The notes below the pieces were generated by a model, which worked only from the letters and a program-made list of their open reading frames with translations, was not told where the DNA came from and ran no database searches. A stretch of 64,000 bases of DNA from Ramlibacter sp. Its GTDB lineage: Bacteria; Pseudomonadota; Gammaproteobacteria; Burkholderiales; Burkholderiaceae_C. The position numbers were made by a program, and so were the translations under genes. The stretch spans positions 1 to 64,000 of the forward strand of contig JAQZBU010000003.1 in the NCBI GenBank assembly GCA_029237735.1, written 5' to 3'. Below, one piece after another: positions 43,824 to 53,233 of this stretch. Positions within the stretch are counted from its first letter, which is position 1, and each line of letters begins with the position of its first letter.

Positions 43824-44912
43824 GTGAAGCAAGTTCCCAATACTGATGGCCTAGTAGCGGATTCGGCACCTGCGAGCCATTCCCACGCGGGCACCAAGCT
43901 CCGTGGAGCCGAGAAGCTTGCCCGAATTCCCGTGAAGGTCATGCGCAGTGATCCCAGGCACCTGCTGCGCAAGCCAGAATGGATCCGGATGCCTTCCGGG
44001 GCGGCCACAGAGGTGGCGCGCATCAAGAAATCGCTGCGCGAAAAGCGGTTGCACACTGTGTGTGAAGAGGCCGCATGTCCGAACCTGAAGGAGTGCTTCG
44101 GGCACGGTACCGCCACCTTTATGATCATGGGGGACATCTGCACCCGACGCTGCCCCTTCTGCGAGGTAGGCCATGGTCGGCCGCTGCCGCTTGATCCGCA
44201 GGAACCCCAAAACTTGGCTGAAGCCATCCAAGCAATGGGGCTCAAGTACGTGGTGATCACGTCAGTCGATCGCGACGATCTGCGCGACGGGGGAGCCGCC
44301 CATTTCGCAATGTGCATCCAGCTGACGCGCCGCCTAAACCCTTCGATCGTCATCGAAATCTTGGCGCCGGACTTTCGGGGCAGAGCTGATACGGCACTGG
44401 ACATCCTGCGTGAGTCTCCACCCAACGTGTTCAACCACAACATCGAAACGGTGCCGCGCCTGTACCGCGAGGTGCGGCCAGGCGCCGACTACCAGCAATC
44501 TCTCGAGTTGCTGCGGCGCTTCGGCGAACGGCATCCCGGCCTGCCGACGAAGTCTGGGTTGATGCTGGGGCTCGGTGAGACAAGTATAGAGGTCGAGCAG
44601 GTGATGTGCGACGTGCGAGCTCACGGCGTGAGCGTGCTCACGCTCGGCCAGTACCTGCAGCCCAGCCTGCATCATCTTCCGGTGCAACGCTACGTTCATC
44701 CGACAGAATTTGATCGGCTGCACCAAGTTGGCATGTCGATCGGCTTCAAGCACGTCGCATCCGGACCGATGGTGCGGTCGTCCTACCACGCCGACGTGCA
44801 GGCGTCCGCACTGGTGAGTGGCGCCGCGTCCAGTCAAGGCTCGGGGGCACCGTCCGTACACCCACTCGCGGTCGGGCCGTTCAACACTTCTGCCGGGGAC
44901 CCTCATGGGTGA
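43824..44912 (+). CDS. lipA: Lipoyl synthase
   Basis: A radical-SAM enzyme of 362 residues that inserts sulfur into octanoyl-H protein to make lipoyl. The auxiliary cluster has [12 protein letters not shown], the radical SAM cluster [21 protein letters not shown] and the ending SSYHADVQA are typical. It carries an unusual C-terminal Ser/Ala/Gly-rich extension of about 30 residues. A dedicated lipA inside a glycine cleavage operon is unusual and would supply the lipoyl group for the extra GcvH. Its end overlaps the formate dehydrogenase beta gene by 8 bases. Confidence 0.93.
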   Translation: MKQVPNTDGLVADSAPASHSHAGTKLRGAEKLARIPVKVMRSDPRHLLRKPEWIRMPSGAATEVARIKKSLREKRLHTVCEEAACPNLKECFGHGTATFMIMGDICTRRCPFCEVGHGRPLPLDPQEPQNLAEAIQAMGLKYVVITSVDRDDLRDGGAAHFAMCIQLTRRLNPSIVIEILAPDFRGRADTALDILRESPPNVFNHNIETVPRLYREVRPGADYQQSLELLRRFGERHPGLPTKSGLMLGLGETSIEVEQVMCDVRAHGVSVLTLGQYLQPSLHHLPVQRYVHPTEFDRLHQVGMSIGFKHVASGPMVRSSYHADVQASALVSGAASSQGSGAPSVHPLAVGPFNTSAGDPHG

Positions 44913-46581
44913 CACCGTCGCGCCGCTGCGCTTTCATCCGCGTTCCACGCCAAAGGGGCGCCAAGCCGACGATTCCTCTCGCGGCGCCGTGCACGACTCC
45001 TGTGCTGGTCTGGAGCCCAGCCGAGACCTGCTCATTGAGCACCTGCATAGGCTCCAGGACTGCTTGGGTGCGCTGTCCCGCCCGCACTTGGTTGCGCTCG
45101 CGGAACGACTGAAGATGGCGCAGGCCGAGGTCTACGAAGTCGCAACGTTCTACGACCACTTTGAGGTGGTGGATGATTTGCGAGAAGCATCTCGGGTGAC
45201 GGTGCGTGTCTGCACCAGCCTGCCGTGCGCAATGGCAGGCAGTGAACGGCTTCTCGCGGCCGTGCGGGCGCAGCCGGGCGTGCGCTTCAAGCCGGCGCCC
45301 TGTCTCGGGCGCTGCCATCAGGCACCAGCTGCGTGCATTGGCCAGCACGAGATGGGGCATGCCACGGCGGTGGCCATTGACGATGCGCTGGCGCAAGGTG
45401 ACACTGGGGCTCGTCCTCTGCCGCACGCCACGCGTCTCCAGGAGTACACCGCCCTCGGCGGCTACCAGCTACTCGCGGCCTGTCATCGCGGAGACCGGCC
45501 TCCCGAATCCGTCATCACGGAACTCGAGGAGGCCGGCCTGCGCGGGCTGGGCGGGGCAGGCTTTCCCGCCGCACGCAAGTGGCGCACAGTCGCAGCGCAG
45601 TTGGCGCCACGCCATATGGTGGTGAACATCGACGAGGGCGAGGTCGGCACCTTCAAGGACGGACATCTGCTGGCCACGGACCCACATCGCGTGCTGGAGG
45701 GGGCACTCATTGCCGCTTGGGCGGTGGGTGCCGAGAGGATCTGGTTGTACGTGCGGGATGAATACCATGCCGCCCGCAATCTGCTGGTGCAGGAAGTTGC
45801 CGCGTTGCAGGAGCGACCGCCCGTAGGAAACCTGCCCGCCATCGAGATCCGTCGCGGCGCCGGAGCGTACATCTGCGGGGAAGAGTCAGCGCTGATCGAG
45901 TCGATTGAGGGCAAGCGCGGATGGCCTCGGCTGCGGCCCCCGATCGTTGCCCAAGTCGGCGTCTTCGGGAGGCCGACACTGGCGCACAACCTGGAGACAA
46001 TGTGGTGGATCCGTGACGTCGTGGAGGGCGGGGGTGCCGCCTGGGCGGCCCGCGGGCGGCGCGGACGCACCGGCTTGCGCCGCTTTTCGGTGTCCGGGCG
46101 CGTGGCGCGCCCGGGCGTTCACCTTGCACCAGCGGGAATCACGTTACGCGAGTTGATTGAGGAGCATGCCGGCGGCATGCTGCCGGGACACGAACTCTAT
46201 GGGTTCCTGCCCGGCGGGGCATCAGGAGGCATCCTTCCCGCCACTGCGGCGGATGTTCCCCTGGACTTCGACACCCTGGCCGAGTACGGTGCCTTCGTCG
46301 GTTCGATGGGGGTAATCGTGCTGTCGCAGCATGACCGGGCGCGCGATGCGGCGGCCAACCTGATGAGTTTTTTTGAGCACGAGAGCTGCGGTCAGTGCAC
46401 TCCCTGCCGGGAAGGCACCCGCCAGGCTTCTCTGCTGATGGCGCAACGCGATTGGGACACAGATCTGATGGCTGATATCTCCAACGTAATGCGCGATGCT
46501 TCGATCTGCGGCCTGGGGCAGGCCGCCCCTAATCCAATGGACAGCGTCGTCCGCTTCTTCCGCCATGAAATTCAGTCTTGA
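44905..46581 (+). CDS. NAD-dependent formate dehydrogenase diaphorase subunit (NuoE-NuoF type fusion)
   Basis: A 558-residue FMN/Fe-S protein that passes electrons from the formate-oxidising subunit to NAD+. Residues about 30-165 are a NuoE/FdsG-like thioredoxin-fold [2Fe-2S] part ([22 protein letters not shown]); residues 190-555 are NuoF/FdsB-like, with [45 protein letters not shown] and the 4Fe-4S ligands [11 protein letters not shown]. In Cupriavidus-type FdsGBACD these are two separate chains; here they are fused. It overlaps lipA by 8 bases and the next subunit by 17. Confidence 0.92.
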   Translation: MGDTVAPLRFHPRSTPKGRQADDSSRGAVHDSCAGLEPSRDLLIEHLHRLQDCLGALSRPHLVALAERLKMAQAEVYEVATFYDHFEVVDDLREASRVTVRVCTSLPCAMAGSERLLAAVRAQPGVRFKPAPCLGRCHQAPAACIGQHEMGHATAVAIDDALAQGDTGARPLPHATRLQEYTALGGYQLLAACHRGDRPPESVITELEEAGLRGLGGAGFPAARKWRTVAAQLAPRHMVVNIDEGEVGTFKDGHLLATDPHRVLEGALIAAWAVGAERIWLYVRDEYHAARNLLVQEVAALQERPPVGNLPAIEIRRGAGAYICGEESALIESIEGKRGWPRLRPPIVAQVGVFGRPTLAHNLETMWWIRDVVEGGGAAWAARGRRGRTGLRRFSVSGRVARPGVHLAPAGITLRELIEEHAGGMLPGHELYGFLPGGASGGILPATAADVPLDFDTLAEYGAFVGSMGVIVLSQHDRARDAAANLMSFFEHESCGQCTPCREGTRQASLLMAQRDWDTDLMADISNVMRDASICGLGQAAPNPMDSVVRFFRHEIQS

Positions 46582-49300
46582 CGACCGCGAGGTCGAAGTA
46601 CGGGACGGTGAGTCCATCTGGTCCGCGGCCGAACGTGCGGGCGTCTCCATCCCCCGCCTGTGCCACAAGCCAGGCTACCCTGCAGCCGGCAATTGCCGCG
46701 CATGTGTGGTGGAAATCGAGGGCGAGCGCGTGTTGGCAGCGTCGTGCTGCCGTACCGCACAACCCGGAATGAAGGTGAAGTCAAGCTCGACGCGCGCAGT
46801 ACGGGCACAGAAAGCCGTGCTGGAGTTGCTTCTTGCCGCCGCTGGGGACACGCGGAAGCTCAAACATGACAGCGAGCTGGGCGCTTGGGCCGACCGCCTG
46901 CAGGTCGTGTCCCGTTACGCGGCTCGCGCCGAAGCGCCGGCAGTGGATCGGTCGCATGCCGCCATGACGGTGGACCTTTCGGCATGCATTCAATGCACCC
47001 GCTGCGTGCGGGCCTGCCGCACTGAGCAGGTGAATGACGTGATTGGCATGGCCGGCCGGGGCTCCAGATCGACAGTGGTGTTCGACCAAGGTGATCTGAT
47101 GGGCGACAGCACGTGCGTGGGCTGCGGCGAGTGCGTGCAGGCTTGTCCTACCGGCGCGCTGGCGCCCGCCAATGGTTCATACGCACGCCCCGCGCAGAAG
47201 ACGGTGGACTCAGTCTGCCCCTACTGTGGGGTCGGCTGCCAAGTTACATACCACGTGGAAAACGAGCGCATCGTGCGCGTGGATGGCCGTGACGGCAGCG
47301 CCAATGAAAGCCGCCTGTGCGTTAAGGGCCGATTCGGCTACGACTACATCCATCATCCAGGGCGGCTGACGGTTCCGCTCGTGCGTAAGCAGAACGTCCC
47401 GAAGGACCCATGCCGCGTAAGCGTGGGGGACTGGCGCGAGCTGTTTCGAGAGGCGTCTTGGGACGAGGCGCTCGAGCTCGCCGCAAACGGACTCAGCCGC
47501 ATTCGTGACCGACATGGCCCCGCGGCTCTCGCCGGCTTCGGCAGCGCCAAGGGCACAAACGAGGAGGCGTACCTGTTCCAGAAGTTGGTGCGCACAGGTT
47601 TTGGCAGCAACAACGTTGATCACTGCACCCGCTTGTGCCACGCCTCCAGCGTCGCTGCGCTGATGGAAGGGATTGGTTCCGGCGCGGTCAGCAATCCGGT
47701 GCGCGATGTCGAGCTCGCCGAGGTGGTGCTGGTGATCGGTGCCAACCCGACCGTGAACCACCCCGTTGCCGCAACATGGATGAAGAATGCCGCGCAGCGC
47801 GGCGTGCGCTTCGTGCTGGCCGATCCGCGTCGTACCGACCTAGCCCGCCACGCATGGAAAGTGCTTCAGTTCAACGCTGACACCGACATCGCCTTGCTTA
47901 ACGCACTGGTGCATGCGGTGATCGACGAAGGGCTGGAGAACAGGGAATTTCTGCGCGATAGAGCATCAGCTTACGAAGAGTTGAGGCGCCACGTCCGAAA
48001 CTACAGTCCGGAAGCCATGGCACCCATCTGCGGCGTCGACGCGACGACGCTTCGGGAGGTCGCACGGGCGTTTGCGACGTCCGGCGGATCCATGATCCTG
48101 TGGGGCATGGGAGTGAGCCAGCACGTGCACGGCACAGACAATGCGCGTGCGCTGATCGCGCTCTGCCTGGTGACGGGCCAAATCGGCCGTCCCGGCACGG
48201 GCTTGCACCCGCTGCGAGGGCAGAACAACGTGCAAGGTGCGAGCGATGCGGGCCTGATTCCGATGATGCTGCCGGACTACAGCTCGGTGGGTGATCCTGA
48301 GGCGCGTGGCCGTTTCGAGGCATCGTGGGGCGTTGCGCTTGACCCTACACCGGGGCTGACCGTAGTGGAAGTGATCGACGCAGCACACGACGGGCTCGTA
48401 CGCGGCATGTACGTTGAAGGCGAGAATCCCGCCATGAGCGACCCCGATGCGCAACACGCTCGCGAGGCGCTCGCGAGGCTCGAACATCTGGTGGTCCAGG
48501 ACATCTTCCTCACCGAGACGGCTGCGCTGGCCGATGTTATTCTGCCTGCGACCGCTTGGCCGGAAAAGACCGGCACCGTCACGAACACGGACCGGTGCGT
48601 GCAGCTCGGGCGCCAGGCACTGCAGCCGCCCGGACAAGCGAAAGCAGACTTGTGGCTGATCGCACAGATGGGTCGCCGGCTGGGATTGGACTGGCAGCTC
48701 GAGATCGACCCGAGCGGAGGCGAAGGCGGCGTTGCGGCAGTGTATGAAGAGATGCGTTCTCTCATGCCTTCGCTGCGCGGTATCAGCTGGCGCCGTTTGG
48801 TACGTGATGGCTCAGCGACATATCCTTGCGAAACCGAAGACCAACCCGGCAATCGAGTCGTGTTCACCAAGACCTTCCCGACTTGGGACGGGCGTGCCCG
48901 CTTGGTGCCGGCAACGCTGACGTTTGCGGCCGAGCGGCCGGATGAGGAGTTCCCGCTGGTGCTGATCACCGGACGGCAGCTCGAGCACTGGCACACCGGG
49001 ACGATGACGCGGCGCTCCAGCGCGCTCGATGCGCTGGAGCCTGCGCCCACGGTGAGCATCCACCCCTCGCTGCTGCGCCGCCTGCGTGCACGCACCGGCG
49101 AAATGCTCATCGTCGAGTCGCGCCGGGGGCGCATCAGCCTGATCGCGCGGGCCGACGAGGGCGTTCCGGAGGACGCGGTGTTTATCCCGTTTGCTTACGC
49201 TGAAGCCGCGGCCAACCTGCTCACCAACCCCGCGCTGGACCCGGAAGCAAAGATAGCAGAGGTCAAGTATTGCGCCGTTCGCGTGCGGAGCGAGCGATGA
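46565..49300 (+). CDS. Formate dehydrogenase, molybdopterin catalytic subunit (FdsA/FdhF-like)
   Basis: A 911-residue Mo (or W)-bis-MGD enzyme oxidising formate to CO2. It has an N-terminal plant-type [2Fe-2S] domain (HKPGYPAAGNCRACVVEIEG), a second cluster region (CIQCTRCVRACRTEQ), a ferredoxin pair (CVGCGECVQACPTGAL) and the proximal cluster CPYCGVGCQVTY. The active-site metal ligand is Cys358 in DHCTRLCHASS, so it is a cysteine, not selenocysteine, enzyme. GQNNVQGASDAG and WPEKTGTVTNTDR are typical of the family. No FdhD/FdsC maturation gene follows. It would dispose of formate made by the pathway. Confidence 0.93.
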   Translation: MKFSLDDREVEVRDGESIWSAAERAGVSIPRLCHKPGYPAAGNCRACVVEIEGERVLAASCCRTAQPGMKVKSSSTRAVRAQKAVLELLLAAAGDTRKLKHDSELGAWADRLQVVSRYAARAEAPAVDRSHAAMTVDLSACIQCTRCVRACRTEQVNDVIGMAGRGSRSTVVFDQGDLMGDSTCVGCGECVQACPTGALAPANGSYARPAQKTVDSVCPYCGVGCQVTYHVENERIVRVDGRDGSANESRLCVKGRFGYDYIHHPGRLTVPLVRKQNVPKDPCRVSVGDWRELFREASWDEALELAANGLSRIRDRHGPAALAGFGSAKGTNEEAYLFQKLVRTGFGSNNVDHCTRLCHASSVAALMEGIGSGAVSNPVRDVELAEVVLVIGANPTVNHPVAATWMKNAAQRGVRFVLADPRRTDLARHAWKVLQFNADTDIALLNALVHAVIDEGLENREFLRDRASAYEELRRHVRNYSPEAMAPICGVDATTLREVARAFATSGGSMILWGMGVSQHVHGTDNARALIALCLVTGQIGRPGTGLHPLRGQNNVQGASDAGLIPMMLPDYSSVGDPEARGRFEASWGVALDPTPGLTVVEVIDAAHDGLVRGMYVEGENPAMSDPDAQHAREALARLEHLVVQDIFLTETAALADVILPATAWPEKTGTVTNTDRCVQLGRQALQPPGQAKADLWLIAQMGRRLGLDWQLEIDPSGGEGGVAAVYEEMRSLMPSLRGISWRRLVRDGSATYPCETEDQPGNRVVFTKTFPTWDGRARLVPATLTFAAERPDEEFPLVLITGRQLEHWHTGTMTRRSSALDALEPAPTVSIHPSLLRRLRARTGEMLIVESRRGRISLIARADEGVPEDAVFIPFAYAEAAANLLTNPALDPEAKIAEVKYCAVRVRSER

Positions 49301-49701
49301 AGACTGTGCTTGCTATTACCGAGCCCGTGGTCGTGCAACGCTTCGGGTGGCAGGTCCTGCACATTGCCGGACTGCGGTTCGACGCAATGCTGGGTGTGCT
49401 TTCTCATGAGAAGCTGTCTCCGCAGCCGGTGTCGGTTGACGCGGAACTCCACCTGGGCTCGCAACCCATGTTTCCCCGTGACGATGACATCATGAACGTG
49501 ATGGACTACCGCCAAGTGCGGCGGATCATCCTCGACGAGTGCACATCCGGTCACGTGAACCTTTTGGAAACCCTTATTGGGAAGGTGGCGCACACCCTGC
49601 TGCAGCTGCCAGGTGTGCGAGGGGTGCGGCTGAAGATCGTCAAATTGGAGATTTTCGATGATTGCGAAGTGTCCATCCGCATGGAGCTTGGGCAATGGTG
49701 A
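49297..49701 (+). CDS. Dihydroneopterin aldolase family protein (FolB-like)
   Basis: A 134-residue FolB-type protein. LHIAGLRFDAMLGVLSHEKLSPQPVSVDAEL and HVNLLETLIGKVAHTLL match the FolB fold, and LKIVKLEIF supplies the Lys near the active site. FolB makes the pterin precursor of THF. The overlap with the formate dehydrogenase gene (ATGA) and position at the end of a one-carbon cluster suggest boosted THF synthesis for the glycine cleavage module, but a different pterin-related role is possible. It is the last gene of the island. Confidence 0.85.
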   Translation: MKTVLAITEPVVVQRFGWQVLHIAGLRFDAMLGVLSHEKLSPQPVSVDAELHLGSQPMFPRDDDIMNVMDYRQVRRIILDECTSGHVNLLETLIGKVAHTLLQLPGVRGVRLKIVKLEIFDDCEVSIRMELGQW

Positions 49702-49739
49702 ACAAGGCGTCCTCTGGGATGCAATCGTTGGCGGCGATC

Positions 49740-49926
49740 GGTGGCGGAAGGTGAAAGGCGCCCCGTCAGCCACATCACTTCCACGTTTCGCTGGCACTCG
49801 CGTTCCAGGCGCAGGCTGGAACGCGACCCGATTCAAGTAGCCATATATGTAGATCTTGGGCAGCACCCGCGGGTGGTAGGGTGGGCGCCCGGTGGCCGTG
49901 GGCGCGGCCCATGGCGCCTCCGGCAC
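49740..49926 (-). pseudogene. Transposase remnant (IS1182/DUF772-like), frameshifted
   Basis: Minus-strand translation gives GRPPYHPRVLPKIYIYGYLNRV and then, in another frame, SLRLERECQRNVEVMWLTGRLSP. Together these are the conserved N-terminal block of IS1182/IS5-type transposases (GRPGYxPxxLLKLYIYGYLN, RRLERE, NVEVMWL). A frameshift separates the parts and the remainder is missing. It marks the right border of the 23-49.7 kb island and hints at IS-mediated movement. Confidence 0.8.
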
Positions 49927-49989
49927 GGGTTTCCGAATTCTAAGAGATCACGGGGTTTTTACACAGCCTCCGTCGGAAGCGGACATGTC

Positions 49990-50919
49990 CTATACCATGG
50001 GTCCTCCAATGCAAGGCACGCCCGTTCCACACTTCGAGCCGGCTTGCGTCATATGTGCGAGCAGGAAGGAGCGAAATATCTCCGCGGCGGGTGTGAGTTC
50101 GCGGCCTTTGATCGTGCAGAGGACCACGCGGTTGGCAATTGTCGGCTTGACGAGTCGGATCATGTGCACCTGCGATGGATTCAGCGCTGACTCCACGTAG
50201 CCAGGCATCAGCGCCACGCCCAGGTTTGCGCGGACCAGTCCAAGCGCCGACGTCGCAAAATTCAGTCCCGACTCAACAATGATAGGAAGGTCCTTGCCCA
50301 GCTCCGCGCGCGTCAGCATCGCGGTGATGCCGCTGGAAATCAGCGGAACGTCCGTCAGCTCGTCCCAGGCAATGCACTCGTGCCCGGCCAGCGGATGCGC
50401 CGGATTGCATGCCAGGTGAGTGTGCGCGGTCAACAGCAGTTCCTTGTGCAACTCGTCGTTGGTCTGGTAGTCGGGCAGGATACCGAGGTCGACATGCCCG
50501 TCGTCCAGCAAGTCCCCGATCTCGCTGCGCTTCGCGTCAGTCACGAGCACACGCACCTGCGGTTCCGCTGTGCGAAAGGCTGACAGCAGCTCGGGAAGCA
50601 CCGCCCAGCAAATGATTTGCGTGGCCGCGACACGGACCGTCCCGACCAGTTGCCTTTTCAGGTCCTCGGCACACAGCTTGGCGTCGTTGACCGCTCGCAG
50701 CACGCGCTCGGCGTTCTCGTAGTAGCTTGTGCCGGCCGCCGATAGCCGCACGCGGCGCGTCGTGCGTTCGAGCAGGCGCAAACCCACCGCATCTTCCAGC
50801 TCGCGCACCAGGTTGCTCAATGCCGACGGCGTGACGTGCAAGGCCCCGGCCGCTGCCGCGAAGCTCCCGAGCCGGGCAACGGCGTGAAATGCGGAGAGCT
50901 GCCGAAAGGTTACATTCAT
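49990..50919 (-). CDS. LysR family transcriptional regulator
   Basis: A 309-residue LysR protein with HTH FRQLSAFHAVARLGSFAAAAGALHVTPSALSNLVRELEDAVGLRLLER at the N-terminus and the effector-binding domain from about 90 (RVAATQIICWAVLPELLSAF). It lies divergently beside methylaspartate ammonia-lyase (89 bases apart) and probably activates that operon. The C-terminus runs on with a Gly/Cys-rich tail to the region of the transposase remnant. Confidence 0.9.
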   Translation of the reverse strand: MNVTFRQLSAFHAVARLGSFAAAAGALHVTPSALSNLVRELEDAVGLRLLERTTRRVRLSAAGTSYYENAERVLRAVNDAKLCAEDLKRQLVGTVRVAATQIICWAVLPELLSAFRTAEPQVRVLVTDAKRSEIGDLLDDGHVDLGILPDYQTNDELHKELLLTAHTHLACNPAHPLAGHECIAWDELTDVPLISSGITAMLTRAELGKDLPIIVESGLNFATSALGLVRANLGVALMPGYVESALNPSQVHMIRLVKPTIANRVVLCTIKGRELTPAAEIFRSFLLAHMTQAGSKCGTGVPCIGGPMV

Positions 50920-51008
50920 CAGATTTGTCTGAACAATTCGCCAAAATTAATTGATAGACGCATTAGATCACGGGCCCTATCGTCACCATCGACGTAGAAA
51001 GAGTGGTC

Positions 51009-52238
51009 ATGCAAATCAAGAAAGTGGTCTGCGCGCTGGGCAAGTCGGGATATATGCATCTCGATCTGGCTGCGATCCGCGGCGGCGCCGTCGCCGACGG
51101 CGGGGTGTTTCACGGCGCACCTTTGACGCCGGGATTCAAGCGCATCGCCGAACCGGCCGCGATCCTGTCGATCATGCTGGTGCTGGACGACGGGCAGGTG
51201 GCATTCGGCGATTGCGCCGACGTCATCTTTGCAGGAGCGGCCGGCCGCGATCCCATCTTCCATCCCACCGAGCATCTGGAGCTGGTGCGCACACACATGG
51301 CTGCGTCGCTGGTTGGGCGAGATGTCAGCGCGTTCAAGCGCAACGCCGATGAACTGGATGCCTGGACCCACGCGGGCCTGCGACTGCACACGGCGGTGCG
51401 CTACGGCGTAACGCAGGCCCTGCTGCATGCGACCAGCCTGGCGCGCCGAATCACGATGGCCGAGGTCGTGGCCAATGACTACGGCTGCAAGTTGTCGGCG
51501 AGGCCGATCGCTTTGCTGGCCAACTGCCAGAACAACGACCTGATGCAGCTGGATCGCATGATCCTGAAGCGTGTGGAGCTGCTGCCGCATGCGTATTTCA
51601 CCTCGGTCGAAAACGAGCTGGGCAACCGTGGCGAGAAACTGCTCGCCTGGCTCGGTGGCATTGCGAAGCGGGTGCGAGAGGTGGGCGATGCAGATTACCA
51701 GCCTCGCCTGCACATCGATGTCTACGGCACGATCGGCCAGCTGTTCGCGGGCAGGGTCGAGGAGATTGCAGACTATCTGGGCGAACTGCGTGCCGCCGCG
51801 CAGCCTTACGAGTTGCTGGTGGAGTCGCCCTTGATTGCCGCCACGCGCGCCGAGCAGATCGAAAAGTTCGCAGCGCTGCGCCATGCGCTCACGTGCAAGG
51901 GAATCGCAGTGCCCGTCATCGCCGACGAGTGGTGCAACACACTCGAGGACATCGCAGCATTCACAGAGGCGGGTGCCGCCGACTTCGTACAGGTGAAGAC
52001 GCCGGACCTCGGTGGGATCAACAACACGATCGAGGCAGTGCTGCACTGCCGGCGCAAGGGAATTGGCGTCTGCCTGGGCGGAACCGGCAACGAAACGGAC
52101 CAATCGACGCGGATCTGCGCGCACATCGGCCTTGCAACCCAACCGGACTTCATGTTGAGCAAGCCCGGGCTGGGCGGCGACGAGGCCATCATGATCCAGT
52201 CCAACGAAATGGCGCGTGCGCTCGCACTCGCCGCATGA
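51009..52238 (+). CDS. mal: Methylaspartate ammonia-lyase
   Basis: An enolase-superfamily enzyme of 409 residues that converts (2S,3S)-3-methylaspartate to mesaconate and ammonia. The catalytic Lys is in FVQVKTPDLGGINNTIEA; other marks are HIDVYGTIGQLF, ESPLIAATRAEQIE and CLGGTGNETDQSTRICAHIGL. The length fits the known enzymes (413). ATG 51009 is taken, GTG 51003 being possible. No glutamate mutase (glmES) gene is in the window, so its methylaspartate source is unclear; a related C5 or C6 substrate is possible. Confidence 0.93.
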   Translation: MQIKKVVCALGKSGYMHLDLAAIRGGAVADGGVFHGAPLTPGFKRIAEPAAILSIMLVLDDGQVAFGDCADVIFAGAAGRDPIFHPTEHLELVRTHMAASLVGRDVSAFKRNADELDAWTHAGLRLHTAVRYGVTQALLHATSLARRITMAEVVANDYGCKLSARPIALLANCQNNDLMQLDRMILKRVELLPHAYFTSVENELGNRGEKLLAWLGGIAKRVREVGDADYQPRLHIDVYGTIGQLFAGRVEEIADYLGELRAAAQPYELLVESPLIAATRAEQIEKFAALRHALTCKGIAVPVIADEWCNTLEDIAAFTEAGAADFVQVKTPDLGGINNTIEAVLHCRRKGIGVCLGGTGNETDQSTRICAHIGLATQPDFMLSKPGLGGDEAIMIQSNEMARALALAA

Positions 52239-52264
52239 CCCCCCAAACATTCGTGGAGAAACCG

Positions 52265-53233
52265 ATGAAAGCACTGTTCCGATTCGCTGGCGCCGCTGCG
52301 GCGCTCTTCCTCTCGACCGCCGCGGCAGCCCAAAACTTTCCAGACAAGCCGATCCGCATCGTGGTGCCTTACCCGCCCGGCGCGTCGACCGACATGTTGG
52401 CTCGCCTGGTCGGCAAGAAGCTCAGCGAAAACGTTGGCCAACCGGTGATCGTCGATAACCGCGGCGGCGCAAACGGCGCTATCGGCTCGACTTTCGTGTC
52501 GCGCTCGACGCCCGACGGCTACACGATCCTGGTGGGCACCTCGTCGTCCCACATCATCGTGAAGTACCTGTCGAAGGTGCAGCCCTATGACACGCTGAAG
52601 GACTTCACGCCGCTCACTGCGGCGGTCGAGATCCCGATTGCGCTTGTCGTTCATCCGTCGGTGCCGGCCAGGACCGCCAAGGAATTGGTCGACTACGCGA
52701 AGAAGCCGGGAACGAAACTGTCCTACGGGAGTTCCGGGACCGGCTCGGCTCACCATCTCGCGGGCGAGCAGTTCAAGCAGCTTACCGGGATCGAGATGAC
52801 GCATGTGCCGTACAAGGGTGGCACGCCCGCGCTGCAGGATCTGCTGGGCGGGCAGATCCCGGTTCTCGTCACGACCCTGGCGACGGCCGTGCCTTTCCTC
52901 GATTCGGGAAAGCTGCGCGTCCTGGGCATGGTCGAAAACAAGCGCACCTCGATTGCCCCGAAGATTCCGGCCGTGTCCGAGACCGTGCCGGGTTATGCGG
53001 CGCCCTCGACCTGGTTGGGGTTCTTCGGTCCGCCGAACCTGCCGCCGGCCATCACCGCGAAACTGAATGCCGAGCTGCTCAAGGCACTGCGCGATCCGGA
53101 AATCAAGGCCAAGCTCCACGCCGACGGCCTGATCGTGATGGGCACCAGCCCCGCCGAGTTCGAGAAGATCATCCGCAACGACCTCGAGACGGTGCAAAAG
53201 ATCGTGACGGCGGCTGGCATCCAGCCGGAGTGA
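52265..53233 (+). CDS. Bug/TctC-family periplasmic binding protein
   Basis: A 322-residue extracytoplasmic receptor with a Sec signal peptide (MKALFRFAGAAAALFLSTAAAAQ). NFPDKPIRIVVPYPPGASTDMLAR and NRGGANGAIG are the hallmark of the Bordetella uptake gene (TTT receptor) family, which binds carboxylic acids. No TctAB membrane genes adjoin it, which is common in Burkholderiales. It lies in the methylaspartate ammonia-lyase operon. Confidence 0.94.
   Translation: MKALFRFAGAAAALFLSTAAAAQNFPDKPIRIVVPYPPGASTDMLARLVGKKLSENVGQPVIVDNRGGANGAIGSTFVSRSTPDGYTILVGTSSSHIIVKYLSKVQPYDTLKDFTPLTAAVEIPIALVVHPSVPARTAKELVDYAKKPGTKLSYGSSGTGSAHHLAGEQFKQLTGIEMTHVPYKGGTPALQDLLGGQIPVLVTTLATAVPFLDSGKLRVLGMVENKRTSIAPKIPAVSETVPGYAAPSTWLGFFGPPNLPPAITAKLNAELLKALRDPEIKAKLHADGLIVMGTSPAEFEKIIRNDLETVQKIVTAAGIQPE

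Noticed and set aside
49799-49825. Perfect 10-base hairpin (CGCGTTCCAG/CTGGAACGCG, 7-base loop) that could be a terminator after folB
   Set aside because: It has no T tract and lies inside the transposase remnant, where it codes LRLERE; probably coincidental.
49741-50190. Open frame of 149 codons on the + strand after folB
   Set aside because: It overlaps the transposase remnant and the LysR gene, and the translation is Arg/Gly/His-rich without family match.
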